From the NCBI GenBank assembly GCA_947259625.1, contig CAMYMY010000015.1:1-20701 (forward strand): a stretch of 20,701 nt of DNA, read 5' to 3'. This stretch comes from an uncultured Kiloniellales bacterium. Its GTDB lineage: Bacteria; Pseudomonadota; Alphaproteobacteria; Kiloniellales; JAKSDN01. The notes below the pieces were generated by a model. It saw nothing but the letters and a program-made list of their open reading frames with translations, did no database searches and had not been told where the DNA came from. The translations under genes were made by a program, and so were the position numbers. Shown here one piece after another: positions 16,679 to 20,701 of this stretch (position 1 is its first letter; every line of letters begins with the position of its first letter).

Positions 16679-17422
16679 CTAGGCCGCGCCACGCCGTCGG
16701 CGGACAAACCTTAGATAGGTCGGCGCCAAGCCTTCGCCAAGCGCCTTCAATTCGTAGCGCGAGGCCGGCCAGTCCGCGGGTCGCTCGCGCCAATCACCCG
16801 GCCCAGAGGCCAGCCACCGGAACGCCGGGTGCGCTGTCGCCACCTCGAGCATCCAACGCAGATAGTCTGCGTGGTCCGTCGCCATGCGCAATTCCGCGCC
16901 GTCCTTCATGACGCTCGCCAAGCGGTCCAGCAACGCGGCCTGAACGATGCGGCGCTTGTGGTGGCGCTGCTTGGGCCAGGGATCAGGAAAGAGAACGAAG
17001 ACCCGGGACAGTGAATTCTCAGGCAGGACATCGAGTAGGTCCCGCCCGTCACCCTGAAAAACGCGAACATTGGCCAATTGCAACGCATCAGTCCGCCTGA
17101 GCAGTGCGGCGATCCCGTTGACAAAAACCTCGGCGCCGAGAAACGCGACCTCCGGATGTTGGGCGGCCTGCCAGGCCAGGTGTTCGCCAGCCCCAAAGCC
17201 GATCTCGAGCCAGACCTGGCCCGGCATGCCGCCGAAGAGCTCCGCCGGGTCGATCGGCCCGCCGGAGGCCGGCGGCGTGACCTGCAAGCGGGGCAGCAGA
17301 GTCTCCAGTAGGGTCTTCAACCCCCGGCGCAGGGGGCGGCCACGACGGCGGCCGTGGGTATTGCGCCGCGGAGAGCCCGATCGCCCCGACGACGCGCCGG
17401 ATCCGCCACGCCTGCCGGTCAT
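16679..17422 (-). CDS. trmB: tRNA (guanine-N7)-methyltransferase TrmB
   Basis: Methylates G46 of tRNAs with S-adenosylmethionine. 247 residues. A basic N-terminal stretch rich in Arg and Gly is followed by the SAM-binding motif LEIGFGAGEHL, then the signature VFVLFPDPWPKQRHHKRRI, and later RMATDHADYLRWML. The ATG at 17422 lies 14 bp after the metK stop, with GAGGT about 11 bases before. Being adjacent to metK, it is co-transcribed with the gene that makes its cofactor. The Arg-rich first 30 residues are unusual but common in high-GC relatives. Confidence 0.94.
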   Translation of the reverse strand: MTGRRGGSGASSGRSGSPRRNTHGRRRGRPLRRGLKTLLETLLPRLQVTPPASGGPIDPAELFGGMPGQVWLEIGFGAGEHLAWQAAQHPEVAFLGAEVFVNGIAALLRRTDALQLANVRVFQGDGRDLLDVLPENSLSRVFVLFPDPWPKQRHHKRRIVQAALLDRLASVMKDGAELRMATDHADYLRWMLEVATAHPAFRWLASGPGDWRERPADWPASRYELKALGEGLAPTYLRFVRRRRGAA

Positions 17423-17436
17423 GACACCGGCGACCT

Positions 17437-18603
17437 CTACGCGCCGAAGGCGGACCTCAGATCCTCGACCAAGTCCAGGGCCTCCCAGGAAAAGCCGCCA
17501 TCGGGATCCGGCGCCCGGCCGAAATGTCCATAAGCCGCAGTGCGCGCGTATACCGGCCGGCTGAGTGCCAAGCACTCGCGGATACCGCGCGGCGAGAGGT
17601 CCACCATCTCCTGAAGCGTGGCGGACAACCTGTCTTCGTCGACCCGACCGGTCCGGTGGGTGTTGACATAGACCGAAAGGGGCCTGGAAACGCCGATCGC
17701 ATAGGACAGCTGGATGGTACAGCGCTCCGCCAAATCCGCCGCGACCACATTCTTGGCCAGATAGCGCGCCGCGTAAGCGGCCGAGCGGTCGACCTTGGTG
17801 GGATCCTTTCCGGAAAAGGCGCCGCCGCCGTGGGGCGCCGCACCCCCATAGGTGTCGACTATGATCTTGCGCCCGGTCAGGCCGCAGTCGCCGTCCGGCC
17901 CGCCAATCACGAATCGCCCGGTCGGGTTCACGTAGAACTCCTCCTCCGGGCACATCCACCCCTCGGGCAACACGTTGACTACGTGGGGGCGAACGATCTC
18001 GCGAACCTCTGCCTGATCGAGCGTATCGCTGTGCTGGGTCGACACCACGATCGAACTGGCCCGTATCGGCTTGCCGTCCAGATACTCAAGCGTGACCTGG
18101 CTCTTGGCATCGGGTCCGAGTCCCGGTTCAGCGCCCGAGTGGCGCGCCTCAGCGAGCGACCGCAAGATGCTGTGCGACAGGTGGATCGGCGCCGGCATCA
18201 ACTGTTCGGTCTCGCGGCACGCGTAGCCGAACATGATCCCCTGATCGCCCGCACCTTCATCCTTGTTGCCGGACGCATCCACTCCCAAGGCGATATCGGT
18301 GGACTGTTCGTGAATGTGGTTCTCGACGAGGGCATTGCGCCAGTGAAAACCGTCCTGCTCGTAACCGATATCCTTCACGGCGTGGCGGGCAACCTCTTCG
18401 ATGAGCTCCGCGGTCACCGCGGCCGGCCCGCGCACCTCGCCCCCCAGGACGATGCGGTTCGTTGTGGCCATAGTTTCTACTGCCACGCGAGCGTGTGGGT
18501 CTTGGGTAAGATAGCTATCGACAATGGCATCCGAGATCCGGTCGCAAACCTTGTCCGGATGACCTTCTGCGACAGATTCGCTGGTAAACAGAAACTTCCC
18601 CAT
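17437..18603 (-). CDS. metK: S-adenosylmethionine synthetase
   Basis: Makes S-adenosylmethionine from methionine and ATP. 388 residues from the ATG at 18603. A GTG two codons upstream (18609) is an equally possible start, since GGAG and AGGG elements lie before both. Family blocks: [59 protein letters not shown] and [16 protein letters not shown]. The leader after the upstream regulator gene is about 250 bp and contains a promoter with an inverted repeat in its spacer. I saw no SAM-II riboswitch signature in it. Confidence 0.97.
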   Translation of the reverse strand: MGKFLFTSESVAEGHPDKVCDRISDAIVDSYLTQDPHARVAVETMATTNRIVLGGEVRGPAAVTAELIEEVARHAVKDIGYEQDGFHWRNALVENHIHEQSTDIALGVDASGNKDEGAGDQGIMFGYACRETEQLMPAPIHLSHSILRSLAEARHSGAEPGLGPDAKSQVTLEYLDGKPIRASSIVVSTQHSDTLDQAEVREIVRPHVVNVLPEGWMCPEEEFYVNPTGRFVIGGPDGDCGLTGRKIIVDTYGGAAPHGGGAFSGKDPTKVDRSAAYAARYLAKNVVAADLAERCTIQLSYAIGVSRPLSVYVNTHRTGRVDEDRLSATLQEMVDLSPRGIRECLALSRPVYARTAAYGHFGRAPDPDGGFSWEALDLVEDLRSAFGA

Positions 18604-18741
18604 ACGCACGCCCTACTCCATCGCGCTGCCGCAGACCGGCCGCCCCGGAACAGGGCGCCCATTCTTGAGACAGCCCCGCGCCGTTGTTCGTCCGCCCCGG
18701 GTCATAAGTGTCGGCGACCGAGTACGTTCCAGCCGCACGGC

Positions 18742-18771
18742 ATGTTGCCGTCTTGGGAAAATTCCCGTCAA
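18742..18771 (-). promoter_or_regulatory. Candidate metK promoter with spacer inverted repeat
   Basis: On the minus strand TTGACG (18771-18766), an 18-base spacer and CAACAT (18747-18742). The spacer holds GGGAA-TT-TTCCC (18766-18755), an inverted repeat that a repressor could use. Start would be near 18735, giving a leader of about 130 bases. Confidence 0.4.
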
Positions 18772-18855
18772 GCACATTCGCTGGCGGCGACCCGGATCGT
18801 TAGGAACCCTGCTACAGGCCAGCGACCTCGGAGGCGGCCAGCCCGGCGGGCGCCT

Positions 18856-19308
18856 TTACTCTTTGCCGGCTTCGCCCGCTGCGAGGGCCTTGACCATCTC
18901 GAACAGGCGCTTGCGCACAGCCGGATTATGGATCTTGTAATAGGCTCGCACCAACTCCAGCGTCTCGCGCTTGGCCATGGGACTCGGCTCGACATCCACC
19001 GGCTCCATCCGGCCGCGCGACTGCCCGGGCGATCGAGCCGCGACCTCTTCCGACATGTCATCGAAAAAGAACCCCACGGGCACATCGAGCACCCGTGAAA
19101 GATCGAACAAACGGCTGGCCCCTATTCGGTTGGAGCCGCGCTCGTATTTCTGGACCTGTTGAAAAGTCAGGCCGATCGCCGCTCCCAGCTTCTCCTGACT
19201 CAGGCCCAATAGTGTACGGCGCAGACGCAACCGCCGGCCGACATGCACATCCACTGGGTTTGGCACGCCGGTTCCGCGGCCCACACCGCTCTCCCCCCCT
19301 CTCACCAT
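18856..19308 (-). CDS. XRE-family transcriptional regulator upstream of metK
   Basis: A 150-residue protein with one helix-turn-helix domain of the Cro/C1 type, about residues 20-80 (VGRRLRLRRTLLGLSQEKLGAAIGLTFQQVQKYERGSNRIGASRLFDLSRVLDVPVGFFF). The C-terminal 65 residues are charged and helical-looking (ETLELVRAYYKIHNPAVRKRLFEMVKALA), with no recognised sensor domain. The ATG at 19308 follows AAGGAG at 10 bases. A regulator of this type next to metK is common in alphaproteobacteria. The gene's own promoter spacer is an 18-bp palindrome, suggesting autoregulation. Regulation of metK is an inference from position. Confidence 0.9.
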   Translation of the reverse strand: MVRGGESGVGRGTGVPNPVDVHVGRRLRLRRTLLGLSQEKLGAAIGLTFQQVQKYERGSNRIGASRLFDLSRVLDVPVGFFFDDMSEEVAARSPGQSRGRMEPVDVEPSPMAKRETLELVRAYYKIHNPAVRKRLFEMVKALAAGEAGKE

Positions 19309-19350
19309 TTGGATAGGCTCCTTGGCTACAATCCTGGAACAGATCGCTTG

Positions 19351-19380
19351 GTTCTAGGCATACCATGGTATTCCGGTCAA
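19351..19380 (-). promoter_or_regulatory. xre promoter whose spacer is an 18-bp palindrome
   Basis: On the minus strand TTGACC (19380-19375) and TAGAAC (19356-19351) are separated by 18 bases. Those 18 bases (19374-19357) read GGAATACCATGGTATGCC, a palindrome that fails only at the third base from each end. A protein bound there would sit between -35 and -10. A second imperfect repeat, CCTGGAAC-N10-GTTCTAGG (19333-19358), covers the -10 and start region. Confidence 0.6.
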
Positions 19381-19422
19381 TAGCGTAAAGCGCTTCGAGT
19401 CCAAATCCGCCAAGAAATATTG

Positions 19423-20701
19423 TCAGGAATTGTAAAATAACCGCAATACAAAGGCCGGCACCGCGAAAATCGCAATGAGAATTAGAACCATCCAATTGCC
19501 GACCCGCGAATAAAGCGTCCTACCGTCGGCCGGACGCGGCAGGGGCGAATCGATCACGCCAACACGGTTGAGCCCAAGGCGATGGAGCGCGCGTCCATAG
19601 CTGTCGACAACCGCCGAGATCCCCGTATTGGCGACCCGCACGGCGGGCAGACCCTCCTCGACGGCGCGCAGCCGGACGCTCGCAAAGTGCTGATAGGGGC
19701 CCGAACTGGTGCCGAACCATGCATCGTTCGTCACGTTGAGCAGCCAGGCCGGCCGTCTGTCGGGCTCGGTCACCTGCCCGGGAAAGATCACCTCATAACA
19801 GATCAGCGGGCCGACCGGCGGCAAGCCCGGCAACTCGAGCGTCCGCGGACCCGGTCCGGGACTGAAATCGATGCGGCCCTGGGTCAGCTTGGCGAACCCG
19901 AACAACGATCTGTAAGGTATGTACTCGCCGAATGGAACCAAGTGGAACTTGTCGTAGGTGCCGCGGATCTCGCCCGAGGAGTCGAGAGCGTGCAACGAAT
20001 TCCACAAGCGCAGTCGGCCGGCGCTCGCCGAACGGCGCACCGCACCCGACAGCATCAGACCGCCGCGCGGCACGATCTGGGCGAGCACGCGCCTCAGGTC
20101 CGGGTCGTCCGCCAAGCTGTAGGTGATCGCCGTTTCCGACCAGACGATATGGGTGATGTCGTCCGTGGTCTTGCGGGCGCTCATGGTCATTTGGTCAGCT
20201 ATGTTTTGGCTGCGCAGCTGGGCCTTCCACTTGCTCGACTGATCGATGCCGGGTTGTACCAGCCGCAACATGACACCGGGCACCGTGTTGCTGCCGGGAA
20301 CGGGCGCCGCGGCCAAACGCAACGCGCCCCCGGACCACACCAGCGCCAGCGCCAACAAGCTGACACAGGTCGGCACCCACCGCTTCAACGGGCGCGCGGC
20401 GGCGTCGCCCAAGGTCGAAGGCGCCGCCGAGGCCAGCACGGTGACCAGCGAGAGGCCCCAGACGCCGGTGAGCGCCCCGAGTTGAAGCATGGCGTCGGAG
20501 AACACCCAGACACTGCCGATCAGGTTCCATGGGAAGCCGGTGAAGAGCCAGGATCGCACCCATTCCGTGGCGAGCCAAGCCGCTGCCAAGAGCAGCACCC
20601 GGCCCAGGCCGCGGCAACGGCTGGCCCAAACCGCCAGGGCGGCGAAGCCCGGGAACAGGCCCACCCCAGCGGCAAGCGCTCCCACGGCCAAGGGAATCAG
20701 C
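19423..20701 (-). CDS. lnt: Apolipoprotein N-acyltransferase Lnt (5' end outside window)
   Basis: Transfers an acyl chain to the N-terminal cysteine of lipoproteins at the periplasmic face of the inner membrane. About 426 residues are visible. The frame continues to the window edge, so roughly the first 90-110 residues are missing. Hydrophobic helices come first (including TEWVRSWLFTGFPWNLIG), then the nitrilase-type domain, then a last membrane helix. The triad is in place: Glu in VWSETAI (codon 20134-20136), Lys in YDKFHLVPFGEY (19948-19950) and Cys in LICYEVIFP (19798-19800), at spacings close to the E. coli protein. It is followed by xre after 114 bp without an obvious terminator. Confidence 0.95.
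   Translation of the reverse strand, partial: LIPLAVGALAAGVGLFPGFAALAVWASRCRGLGRVLLLAAAWLATEWVRSWLFTGFPWNLIGSVWVFSDAMLQLGALTGVWGLSLVTVLASAAPSTLGDAAARPLKRWVPTCVSLLALALVWSGGALRLAAAPVPGSNTVPGVMLRLVQPGIDQSSKWKAQLRSQNIADQMTMSARKTTDDITHIVWSETAITYSLADDPDLRRVLAQIVPRGGLMLSGAVRRSASAGRLRLWNSLHALDSSGEIRGTYDKFHLVPFGEYIPYRSLFGFAKLTQGRIDFSPGPGPRTLELPGLPPVGPLICYEVIFPGQVTEPDRRPAWLLNVTNDAWFGTSSGPYQHFASVRLRAVEEGLPAVRVANTGISAVVDSYGRALHRLGLNRVGVIDSPLPRPADGRTLYSRVGNWMVLILIAIFAVPAFVLRLFYNS

Noticed and set aside
18604..18855. Possible SAM riboswitch in the metK leader
   Set aside because: I looked for a SAM-II-like compact pseudoknot with its conserved core and for a SAM-I-type multi-stem layout and saw neither. 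A covariance-model search of this stretch would settle it.
19337..19354. GAAC...GTTC as an SOS (LexA) box upstream of xre
   Set aside because: The alphaproteobacterial LexA site is GAAC-N7-GTTC; here the spacing is 10 bases, so it does not fit.

Overview
This window comes from a high-GC alphaproteobacterium, probably of Rhodospirillales type. The assignment rests on gene content and order: an Irr-type Fur-family regulator divergent from fabA-fabB-fabI, and the series lnt - xre - metK - trmB - rimP - nusA - ylxR/L7Ae - infB - rbfA - truB - rpsO - pnp. I see no tRNA, rRNA, insertion sequence, phage gene or CRISPR array. Most of the window is conserved chromosomal backbone.

Left part (1-3232, all on the minus strand): a three-gene unit reads rubrerythrin (2642) -> CCG-domain Fe-S oxidoreductase (2090) -> DUF3501 protein (712). 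irr lies just upstream (3232-2810). Between irr and rubrerythrin is a consensus-like -35 (TTGACA) with 17-bp spacing to a weak -10. Four bases upstream of that -35 is a perfect inverted repeat, CTAGAA-CGA-TTCTAG, which matches the iron control element recognised by Irr. The likely circuit is Irr controlling a peroxide/iron-stress module. The irr gene itself has no Shine-Dalgarno sequence and has a TATATT box placed so that transcription would begin at the A of the ATG, so its mRNA is probably leaderless.

Middle (3374-6156, plus strand): fabA-fabB-fabI, the anaerobic-type unsaturated fatty acid branch plus enoyl reductase. A 35-codon open frame with a strong ribosome binding site sits between fabB and fabI and overlaps the fabI start codon in a GTGA arrangement. 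A glycerophosphodiester phosphodiesterase gene converges on fabI and overlaps its 3' end by 27 bp.

Right part (6130-20701, minus strand): transcription runs leftward from lnt (its 5' end is outside the window) through an XRE regulator, metK, trmB, the rimP-nusA-ylxR-infB-rbfA-truB translation/transcription operon, rpsO and pnp. Regulatory structure is visible at several junctions. An 18-bp near-perfect palindrome exactly fills the -35/-10 spacer of the xre promoter. A GGGAA-N2-TTCCC repeat lies in the spacer of the metK promoter. A textbook intrinsic terminator sits only 27 bases before the rimP start, so it is best read as an attenuator. A long stem ending in a T-tract lies in the rpsO-pnp interval.

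The least ordinary elements are the Irr-box-controlled rubrerythrin/CCG/DUF3501 module, the xre spacer operator, the fabB-fabI small ORF and the rimP-nusA attenuator.
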